This document shows, piece by piece, positions 57,190 through 64,000 of a stretch of 64,000 bases of DNA. The stretch spans positions 328,402,300 to 328,466,299 of the forward strand of contig NC_133327.1 of assembly GCF_042186555.1 (NCBI RefSeq). Reading direction: 5' to 3'. The position numbers and the translations under genes are program-made. Below the pieces are notes generated by a model that was not told the origin of the DNA, searched no databases, and was given only the letters and a program-made list of their open reading frames with translations. Position 1 is the stretch's first letter; every line of letters begins with the position of its first letter. The stretch comes from Aquarana catesbeiana. Lineage: Eukaryota > Chordata > Amphibia > Anura > Ranidae.

Positions 57190-58014
57190 TAATTCCCAAT
57201 AAACGGAGACAATCGTTAAGCAGAATTCAAGGAACTGTTGTGAGCAAACTGCCCATGGTAATAGGTCAGACCAGTTGTTGTGATGGTCAGAAATATAGCA
57301 ACGTAGGAATTGCTTCAAGGACTGATTGGCTCGTTCTGCGGCCCCATTAGACTGAGGGTGATACGCAGAGGAGAAAGCAAGCTGAATTCCCAGCTGTGCA
57401 CAAAAGGCTCGCTAGAACCGGGACACAAACTGACTACCCCTGTCCGAGACAATCACCTTGGGTAGCCCATGTAAGTGAAAGATCTCCCGAGCAAAAATTG
57501 AAGCCAGTTCCTTAGAAGTGGGCAACTTCTTAAGTGGAATACAATGACACATCTTTGAGAACTGGTCAACCACCATAAGGATAACTGTGTTGCCTTGGGA
57601 GTTGGGCAACTCCACAATGAAATCCATAGACAGGTGGGTCCAGGGTCTCTCTTTATTGGGTATGGGTTGTAGGAGGCCCACTGGAAGGTGTCGTGGAGTC
57701 TTACTCTGAGCACACACGGAACAGGCAGCTACGAAGGCAGTTACATCAGCACGTAGACTAGGCCACCAGAATTGTTCGGAAATGGCCCAAACGAGTTGAT
57801 TCTTACCAGGGTGGCCAGCTGCCTTGGGAGAATAGTAAGTCTGGAGCACGGCAGTACGGAAACACTCTGGGACAAAAAAGCGGTCACAAGGTTTCTCAGG
57901 AGGAGCATCGAACTGAGCAGCAAGAATTTTGTCACCCAAAGGAGAAGTAAGACTGGTGCGAACCGTAGCCAGAATACGATCAGGAGGAATTATAGGTACT
58001 GGAACCAACTCCAA
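57190..58014 (-). pseudogene. Gypsy integrase
   Basis: The frame 58,014-57,412 contains the HHCC zinc-binding part (AGHPGKNQ, FWWPSLRADV, CSVCAQSK) and core motifs HLSMDFIVELP (first Asp) and VIVSDRGSQFVSRF (second Asp). A TAG after SRF (57,410) replaces the usual Trp codon. The same frame then continues with AFCAQLGIQLAFSSAYHPQ and NGAAERANQSLKQFL, holding the catalytic Glu. Only nonsense mutation, not loss of DDE residues, breaks this domain. It would insert the element DNA and make the 5-bp target duplication seen at both ends. Confidence 0.88.
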
Positions 58015-58056
58015 CCTTGAAAGTGGAGGAAAATTGTCGTGACAAGGCGTCAGCCC

Positions 58057-59222
58057 TTACATTCTTATTACCGGGAAAGAATGATACAATGTAATTGAAA
58101 CTTGGCAAGAAAAGAGCCCATCACGCCCTGCTGGGAGAGAGGCGTTTAGCCTCAGACAAGAATGTTCAGTAAGAATGAGAACCGGGACAGTGGTACCTTC
58201 GAGGAGAGGTCTCCATTCTTTCAGGGCTAAAATGATTGCCAACAGCTCTCTGTCACCAATCTCGTAATTGCACTCGGCAGGTGACAATTTCTTGGAAAAG
58301 TAGCCACAAGGATGCATAGCACTCTTAGAGGTAGGACGTTGAGACAGAAGGGCGCCAACACCAGTCTCAGAAGCATCAACCTCAAGGATAAAAGGTAACG
58401 TAGGATCAGGATGTGCCAACACAGGAGCAGAAACAAAGGCAGCCTTGAGACTTTCAAAGGCCTTAATGGACTCCGGAGACCAACTCTGTGGGTTACCGTT
58501 CTTTCTGGTCATATCGGTCAGGGGCTTGACCAGAGACGAGAAGTTATGAATAAACTTCCGATAATAGTTGGCAAAACCCAGGAAACACTGCAGAGGATGT
58601 AACCCCACGGGTCGAGGCCACTGTAGGACTGCCAAAAGTTTCTCTGGGTCCTTCGAAAAACCAGCAGTGGAAATGACAGCCCAGGAATTTAACCTGTTCC
58701 CAAGGGAACACACACTTCTGCAGTTTACAATGGAGATTGTTCTCTCTTAATTTCTGAAGCACACAACAGACATCTGTGTGGTGGCTCTCCAGGGACTTGG
58801 AAAATATGAGGATATCATTGGGATAAACCACCAAACATAACTGCAACAAGGAGGACATCGTTAATAAATTCCTGGAAAACTGCCGTGGCATTACAAAGGC
58901 CAAAAGGCATTACGAGATACTCATAATGACCTGTTCTGGTATTAAACACAGTTTTCCACTCGTCGCCCTCCTTAATCCTCATGAGATTGTAAGCCCCTCT
59001 CAGATCAAGCTTAGTGAAAACAGTTGCTCCCTTGAGGCGGTAGGCATTCTTAATCGTGAAACGATTGAAAACCCTATAATCAATACAAGGTCTCAGTTCA
59101 CCGCTCCTCTTCTTCACAAAGAAGAAACCAGCACCAACAGGAGACAAGGATTTGAAGATGAAACCCTGAGAAAGTGCGTCTGCAACGTACTCCTCCATGG
59201 CTCTATCTTCCAAGACCGACAA
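58057..59222 (-). pseudogene. Gypsy reverse transcriptase and RNase H
   Basis: RT fingers and palm are readable at 59,222-58,815: GFFFVKKRSGELRPCIDYR, FTKLDLRGAYN with the first catalytic Asp, YLVMPFGLCNA. After a frameshift near 58,870 the YxDD box reads YPNDILIFS instead of YLDDILIFS, so a catalytic Asp has become Asn. The thumb and connection follow (FLGFANYYRKFI). RNase H is at about 58,420-58,150: FILEVDASETGVGALLSQ (Asp), NYEIGDRELLAII (Glu) and LILTEH, where the family usually has LTDH. Two frameshifts separate the parts. Confidence 0.9.
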
Positions 59223-59458
59223 AGGGTAAACCCGGCCACGAAGGCACCAGGTCGAAGGTCAATTGCGCAATCATACGGCCGGTGTGGAGGCAAACTACCA
59301 GCTTGGCCTTTGTCAAAGACATTGCTAAAATCACGGTACTCCTCTGGCAGGGAGGAGAATGAGGAGGTACACAGGACCTTGGCTACCTTCCGGAAGCATG
59401 TTTCACTGCATTGTGGTGACCAGGAGAGAACCTCAGCACCGAGCCAATCAAAAGAGGG
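59223..59458 (-). pseudogene. Gypsy pol segment between protease and RT
   Basis: Minus strand SFDWLGAEVLSW, LPEEYRDFSNVFDKGQAGSL and PHRPYDCAIDLRPGA form the conserved lead-in to the RT. Its reading frame upstream of 59,459 is not gypsy: it runs into the inserted LTR. Confidence 0.85.
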
Positions 59459-60077
59459 TGTAAGGTAAACCGGACTTCCACCATCAAAAAGCCAGTACAG
59501 ATACCTGCTCATTCTTGCACACATTGCACCCATGCTAATATTCATGAGCAAAGGACCAACAGAATGCCCACAATGCCAGTTCGTCGCGCACCAGTGTGCG
59601 CGCATGCGCGCATTGGTGCGCGAGTGAGTGCGTGTGTGCGCGCTTGTGCACACACCAATTAGCACTTGGCGCCCAGTGGCCTATTTAAACTGCTCTGTTA
59701 CTGCAAACAAGTGCTGGATGATCTTCAGCTTTTCCCTCAACCATCAAGTCCTGATCCTGTGTTCCTGTCTGCTCGTGTATGACCCCGCTCGTCTTGGACT
59801 TCCCCTCTGCTTGCTCCTTCACTTGTTACCCGGTATCCTGACTTTGGCCTGTTTATTGGACTTGATCTGCCTGCTCCGGTGCCCAGCTGCTTCCGCTTCC
59901 TGTTCCAAGGATCTTGGCTGCCAGCTCTACCCACCTTCGGAGGGGACATCACCAGCCAGCTACTCGGCACTCGTGCCACTCCTTGCCTTTACACTTTCTG
60001 TTCCCACCTTCAGGAGTGTAGGCGGGAGGAGCAAGGGAGGCCTCCATCACATTCCAGTCTCCACCAGGTACGTGATA
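59459..60077 (+). mobile_element. 619-bp LTR-like insertion (probable solo LTR) with 5-bp TSD
   Basis: TGTAAGGTAAACC...GGTACGTGATA is flanked by GAGGG on both sides (59,454-59,458 and 60,078-60,082). It lies between gypsy coding sequence for ...RHNPS and ...PSFDWLGAEV. A TATA-like CCTATTTAAACTG (about 59,680) and a following C/T-rich leader support an LTR in plus orientation. CG-alternating sequence (GTGCGCGCATGCGCGCATTG) lies near 59,596. No coding region, so solo LTR is favoured. Confidence 0.8.
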
Positions 60078-60082
60078 GAGGG

Positions 60083-60763
60083 GTTGTGCCTCTGTAACCA
60101 AGGATAACAAATAACCAGCGGAAACATAGGAGAGGAAATCACTTGGAATTGGATTATCTCATGGTAAAGAGCCCCTACGGCCATGGACAATGGAACTGTC
60201 TCATGAGTCACATGGGCAGGCTGTAGAGGTCTCCCGTCAAGAGCCTCAATGGCAAGTGGAGTGTCACGCAGCTGCAGTGGAATCGAGTGCTTTGATACAA
60301 AGGCAGCATCAATGAACAGGCCTGCAGCCCCAGAGTCGATTAGAGCCTGTATCTTGATAGACAACTTAGCCCAAGAAAGGGTGACCGAAACCAGGGGCTT
60401 ATCCTTCTGAATAACTGGGGATGACACAACACTACCTAAGGTCTGTCCATGACAGGACCTCAAGGTTCGGGTGTTCCCAGGACGGGTAGGATAAGACTTC
60501 ATAAAGTGACCTGCCTGGCCACAATAAAGGCACAATCTCTCTCTCCTCCTAAAGGCTCTCTCATCCGCAGAGAGACGCGTGAAGCCCAAGTGAATGGGTT
60601 CATCTTCACTGACCGACTCGGTACCAGGAGGCATGGGAGGTGAGGGAGGCACGGTTGGGACTGCAAAGCTCGGAGGCAAACATACAGGAGGCTTCCGCAA
60701 GCGCTCCTTAAAAGAAAGTCTTTCTCTGAGTCTGGAGTCAATGAGGATGGCAAATGAGATCAA
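60083..60763 (-). pseudogene. Gypsy gag zinc knuckle and protease
   Basis: The frame from 60,763 has a Pro-rich linker, then CLYCGQAGHFMKSYP (about 60,532-60,490), a CCHC knuckle whose last Cys is Tyr. The aspartic protease follows with IQALIDSGAAGLFIDAAF (active DSG near 60,335). Its C-terminal part includes VICYPWLQRHNPSI, where the 619-bp LTR interrupts. Gag and protease are in one frame, as in sushi-type elements. Confidence 0.85.
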
Positions 60764-60769
60764 GCTCTC

Positions 60770-61457
60770 CAGCGTAAGTGGGTATATCTCAGGCTGCTAT
60801 CTCATCCTTGATGGAATCTGAGAGACCATGAGAAAAAGCAGCCAGGGGGGGCCTCATTGTTCCAAGCAACCTCTGCTGCCAGAGTACAGAACTCAATGGC
60901 ATAGTCGGCAACAGTTCTCGTACTCTGTTTTATAGGCATGAGGCACTTGGCAGCAGAAGCGGAGCGTGTGGGAACGTCAAATACCCTCAGGGTACCCACA
61001 AACTCAGGGTAGCTTAAGACAACAGTTTTTGCATCTCCCATAGAGTGTTAGCCCAGGCCAAGGCTCTCTCAGAAAGCAAAGATATCACGAACCCTACTTT
61101 GCTTCTGTCCGTGGGAAACGCCTGGGGCAGCATCTCAAAGTATATCTCAACTTGGTTGAGAAACCCTCTGCATTGAACTGGATCGCCCCCAAATCGCTGG
61201 GGAAGCGGGGCGGAACCAGACATACCTCTTATAGAGGTAATACTCAAGGCGGGTGCCTGCACAGAGACTGGCACAGCAGCAGGGACGGCCTGCAACTCAG
61301 GTTGTACCGGAGCAGCCACAGTGGGGGATTCCAGGGGAGCCGTGCGACTCAGGAGCGTTTGTAACACCATGGCAAACTGATCCATGCGGTGATCTTGCTC
61401 ATCCAATCTGGAAAAAATATTACCAACAAGTGGATTGACTATATCTTCTGAATTCAT
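60770..61457 (-). pseudogene. Gypsy gag (sushi/PEG10-RTL-like), frameshifted
   Basis: ATG 61,457 lies only 13 bp inside the 5' LTR and encodes MNSEDIVNPLVGNIF and a helical start. The capsid core follows: LPQRFGGDPVQCRGFLNQVE, FPTDRSKVGFVISLLSERAL, AWANTLWE. This resembles the gag of sushi elements and of the domesticated PEG10/RTL genes. A frameshift near 61,025 moves the rest (YPEFVGTLRVFDVP, SARTVADYAIEFCTLAAEV-like) to another frame, and a second shift near 60,800 precedes the knuckle frame. The 13-bp gap leaves little room for a tRNA primer site, which suits self-priming as in the Tf1/sushi group; that is inference. Confidence 0.85.
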
Positions 61458-61470
61458 GGCCTTTGCCTAC

Positions 61471-61919
61471 TGTCAGAAACCATGAACCAGACCGAGACAG
61501 AAGTACAGTAAAATCACACTTGTTTATTAATAAAAAGGTAAATAAATAGAGTAAGCATAGTCAAAGCATAGCCAGAGTCCAGTAACCGGATCGGGTAGTC
61601 AGCCAAGCCAGAGTTCAGTAACCAGTTCGGGTAATCAGCCAGGCCAGAAGTCAGGGATCCAAGTAGAGAAACAGCAAGCAGAATAAGGAGCCAGAAGGGA
61701 TGTCAGCAAAGCCAGTCTTTAAACAGGAACGCAGGAGATGGTTTCTTGTGATGTGACCAAGGTGAAGGCAGGAATGAAATGAGCTGGAGAACTTTAAGTA
61801 GGCGTGACTGATGAGCAGATCCACAACAGATGGATAACTGTGGAGAGAGATGAGAGCTGGCAATTAGCTGACAGCTGAGCAGTCATCTCAGAGAAGGAAG
61901 GGCTGAGCCAGCCCTGACA
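61471..61919 (-). repeat. 5' LTR of the gypsy chromovirus
   Basis: 449 bp, TGTCAG...CTGACA ends in plus orientation, matching 55,988-56,438. Followed by CTGTT at 61,920-61,924. Confidence 0.93.
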
Positions 61920-61924
61920 CTGTT

Positions 61925-62160
61925 TTCTCTGTTCTTATGTGGATAAGCTGGTCATCCTCCACTAGCAAGCTTATAATCACTTTTGCTTGTCTGTCCTTCC
62001 TATCTCAGTCCTCCATCTCTCAGTCTGAGGGTCTGTCTGTATTTAGCACTTGTCACATGTCATCCTTGCTGAGAAACATTTCCAGTTTAAACTTCCATAG
62101 AGGGTAATTGGCATTGTTCAGCTTTGCAATAGCAAACTTCACATCTGAACCGCTTGCCAT
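61925..62160 (-). pseudogene. Ty1/copia gag N-terminus
   Basis: ATG at 62,160 gives MASGSDVKFAIAKLNNANYP and LWKFKLEMFLSKDDM, the conserved copia gag start (the N-Y-x-x-W block). A TGA follows directly after DDM and a further stop about 10 codons later. The frame then reads VIISLLVEDDQLIHI to the gypsy junction. Joined across the gypsy element, it continues at 55,982 with the gag segment there. Confidence 0.85.
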
Positions 62161-62164
62161 CTTT

Positions 62165-62570
62165 TAGTATCTTGCATACAGTACTGACTGATTCACTGTA
62201 GAATTCTTTCCAGTGCCTGCTGGGCTTGTAGTATCCTCTCCAATGCTTTGGTGCCTGGGACCCATAACCTATTAGCAGGTTATTGAATCATGCGCTTGGA
62301 AGCTTGTTGTATGCAGAGAATACTTTACTTTCATAGAGGATTAGCAATGCATGTCTTACAGCATTAGGAAACATAACACAGGAAACAGAAATACACAAGT
62401 AAATGCACTTAACATAGATAGAAAACATCCCCTTATTACTTTACCATAGAATAACACACTAACACTGCAGTGCCACCTGCTGGGTAGAAAGGTATAATGC
62501 ATATATATATTGTCAGTTTATATTAGCAACTTTACATTACATGTTGTTGTTCTTAAACACAGCGTAGCTC
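62165..62570 (-). repeat. Probable copia leader and 5' LTR
   Basis: Upstream of the copia ATG, GGTTATGGGTCCCAGGCACC (about 62,265-62,246, minus) is placed like a primer-binding site. TATATATATGCATTATACC (about 62,510-62,492, minus) could be its promoter. The LTR ends are not confirmed because no 3' LTR survives in the window. Confidence 0.35.
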
Positions 62571-62795
62571 CCTTTCCTGCTACTTTATCCATCATACAGC
62601 AGTACAGCCCGGGAGGGGTTTTGTAGCTGGGTGTGTAGATTCAGAAACACTATTTCCCCATTAGATCTGTTCCCCTTGTGAGTGAAAGCAGGCAGTGGGC
62701 AGATTTCATAGCCAACAGACAGCCTGCTTCTGGCTATAGAATTCGCCTGCTGTCAATCAGAAGGAAAAAGTTAGTACAGGGTGTGTTAGAATTTA
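62571..62795. other. LTR-like repeat sequence left of the MITE
   Basis: The last 25 bp (TTAGTACAGGGTGTGTTAGA onward) are repeated at 63,468. The rest is unassigned. Confidence 0.4.
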
Positions 62796-63171
62796 GGCTA
62801 CTTTCACACTGAGGCGTGCGAGCGCTGGCGGTACTACATATAGCGCCGCTTTACCGTTTTTTTAGCCTGAAAAAGGGTTAAAACCGCCCGCAAAACGCCG
62901 CTGCAGCGGCGCTTTGCGGGCGGGTTTGCAGCGCTGCCCCATTGTTTTCAATGGGAAGGGGCGCTTTAGGGGCGGTAAATACACCGCTCCTACAGCGCTC
63001 CAAAGATGCGGCTTGCAGGACTTTTTAGACCGCCCTGCAAGCGCCCTGCTTCAGTGTGAAAGCCCTCTGGGCTTTCACATTGAAGTGCATTGAGCAGCTC
63101 TTTCAGGGCGCTTTGCAGGTGCTATTTTTAGCACTTTAGTGCCTGCAAAGCGCCTCAGTGTGAAAGGAGCC
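62796..63171. mobile_element. 376-bp PIF/Harbinger-like MITE, TTA target, uninterrupted target also present
   Basis: GGCTACTTTCACACTGAGG and its complement CCTCAGTGTGAAAGGAGCC are the ends. TTA lies on both sides (62,793-62,795 and 63,172-63,174). The interior is GC-rich with GCAAAACGCCGCTGCAGCGG-type palindromes and tandem-like GCGCTTT motifs. A 41-bp segment at 63,468-63,508 equals the flanks with the MITE and one TTA removed. Confidence 0.92.
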
Positions 63172-63174
63172 TTA

Positions 63175-64000
63175 GAGTAGGTAAAATGTACCTATGTTGG
63201 TAATTAAAGTACTTTTCTAGCTACAGGGACCTGTAGTCAGATGTACATATGTGATGTATAGTTTGTTTTTTTTGGATACCACTAATATATTCGTACAAAT
63301 CCCTTCCACGTCGTTTCCCTTCTCCCCTTCCTTTTTTCTATGGGATGCCCTGTTTTTCTGGTAGGCTCAGGAGTTGTTTTCTCCAAGCCAATGGGGATAC
63401 AGCTGCTGTTTGGGGGGGGGGGGGGGGTGAGGGGGTGAGTGTAGCACCCTCTAGTGTGTGCTAGAAATTAGTACAGGGTGTGTTAGAATTTAGAGTAGGT
63501 AAAATGTAGTTTGGCTCAGAGCCATGGAATCTGGGTTAGGGTTTAATAAGGTTCAGGGCTGGGTGACTCCTGGTAGCTCTCTGGTGGCTCCCCCTGGTCT
63601 GGAAGGTTGGAGAACCTTCTACAATTAGTGGGTGGAGATTAGGAGGAGCTGCCTTGAATATTTATGGAGCCTCAGCCAATCTTCAGAGGTAGGCTGGCAG
63701 GGGGCTGAGACTACTCCATAAATAGACAAGGGCCATTGCCAGCAGGGCAGTCAGGCGGAAGATGGAGATACAGTGTCGAGGAGGCTGTCAGTAGCCCTCA
63801 GGGGTACTCCCTAGTCTGTGGTGGGGGGGGGTGTCCTGCCTTGGGTTGGGGCTTGGACGATGGAAGGATCCTTCTAAAACACGCAGGAGGAGACTTTTCT
63901 GGAGGCATGGGAGCAAGAGACGACAGAGTGAGTAGCAACACTATTGGGGACTAACAAGGGGGGAGATTGCCAAATGTAGCCAGCCTCCCTGAAGACAGTG
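63175..64000 (+). repeat. LTR-like repeat, distant copy of the 31.7-kb family
   Basis: TAGCACCCTCTAGTGTGTGC (63,441), CAGGGCTGGGTGACTCCTGG, CAGCCAATCTTCAGAGG, GGCTGGCAGGGGGCTGAG and GGAGGCATGGGAGCAAGAGA parallel the repeat at 31.7-32.2 kb. TCCATAAATAG near 63,717 may be a TATA box. A G-run lies at 63,413-63,428. The copy continues beyond the window. Confidence 0.55.

Larger units (their letters stand above)
55988..61919 (-). mobile_element. Ty3/gypsy chromovirus, complete with both LTRs, inactivated
   Basis: Two ~450-bp LTRs with TGTCAG...CTGACA ends bound a gag-protease-RT-RNaseH-integrase-chromodomain region in minus orientation. Gag resembles the sushi/PEG10-RTL lineage. A purine-rich tract (GAGGAGGGGGTAC on the minus strand) precedes the 3' LTR. 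Flanking CTGTT duplications and the split copia gag prove insertion. It has since received a 619-bp LTR and a 129-bp insertion. Confidence 0.93.

Noticed and set aside
59459..59665. N-terminal His/Arg-rich extension of the gypsy RT frame
   Set aside because: It is translated from the inserted LTR upstream of the GAGGG junction and is not part of pol.
1..64000. A host protein-coding gene in the window
   Set aside because: No run of exons with splice sites and conserved non-transposon domains was found on either strand. Short single exons cannot be excluded by eye.

Overview
The window looks like intergenic vertebrate DNA, almost certainly from an anuran amphibian and most likely a ranid frog. 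This rests on its repeat families: PIF/Harbinger elements and MITEs with TGCCCCGTACACACGATCGG-type ends, TTAA-flanked TTAACCACTTGCCGACC-type elements, Tc1/mariner, an L1/Tx1-like LINE, a chromodomain Ty3/gypsy element, Ty1/copia and Penelope-like remnants. That assignment is inference from repeat style; no species-diagnostic gene is present. I find no convincing host protein-coding exon, tRNA gene or CRISPR array. Every protein homology I recognise belongs to a mobile element, and nearly all copies are broken.

Layout. 0-11.7 kb: a PIF/Harbinger transposon carrying a MADF-domain gene, a divergent Myb/NAIF1-like gene and a DDE transposase. The transposase gene is split by a 6.5-kb LINE flanked by a 14-bp target-site duplication (TSD). 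The Harbinger end lies in a ~254-bp palindrome with a hammerhead-ribozyme-like motif at its centre. 11.7-22 kb: an unassigned SAP-like ORF, small hairpin and Harbinger MITEs, one TTAA element, and a broken Tc1 element (TA...TA) carrying another TTAA element. 22.2-25.7 kb: a TIR element (CATAGTTGC ends, 6-bp TSD) whose interior has expanded into two satellites. 25.7-31.7 kb: gene-free DNA with a 285-bp inverted-repeat insertion bearing hammerhead-like cores. 31.7-39 kb: LTR-like repeats, a Penelope-like RT fragment, an inverted-repeat complex, and two copies of an unidentified repeat-encoded ORF. 39-49.6 kb: hAT-like elements, minisatellites, a Harbinger MITE, another TTAA element and a large palindrome. 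50-55 kb: a TTAA element split by a 1.2-kb insertion holding the best hammerhead motif, and carrying a 28S rRNA fragment. 55-62.6 kb: a copia remnant whose gag is split by a 5.9-kb chromovirus (5-bp TSD), itself interrupted by a 619-bp LTR (5-bp TSD) and a 129-bp hammerhead-bearing insertion (13-bp TSD). 62.6-64 kb: LTR-like sequence with a MITE whose uninterrupted target sequence is also in the window.

The most notable signal is the set of small hammerhead-like motifs in at least five places. One type (11.5 and 53.4 kb) keeps the CUGANGA...GAAA core with matching stems I and II and a very short, near-palindromic stem III. The other (29.4 and 57.1 kb) replaces the C3-G8 core pair with A3-U8 in all three readable copies. 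Three of the host insertions have 13-15 bp TSDs, as expected for retroposition. Hammerheads are known from Penelope-like retroelements, and a Penelope-like RT fragment is present here, but a direct link is inference.
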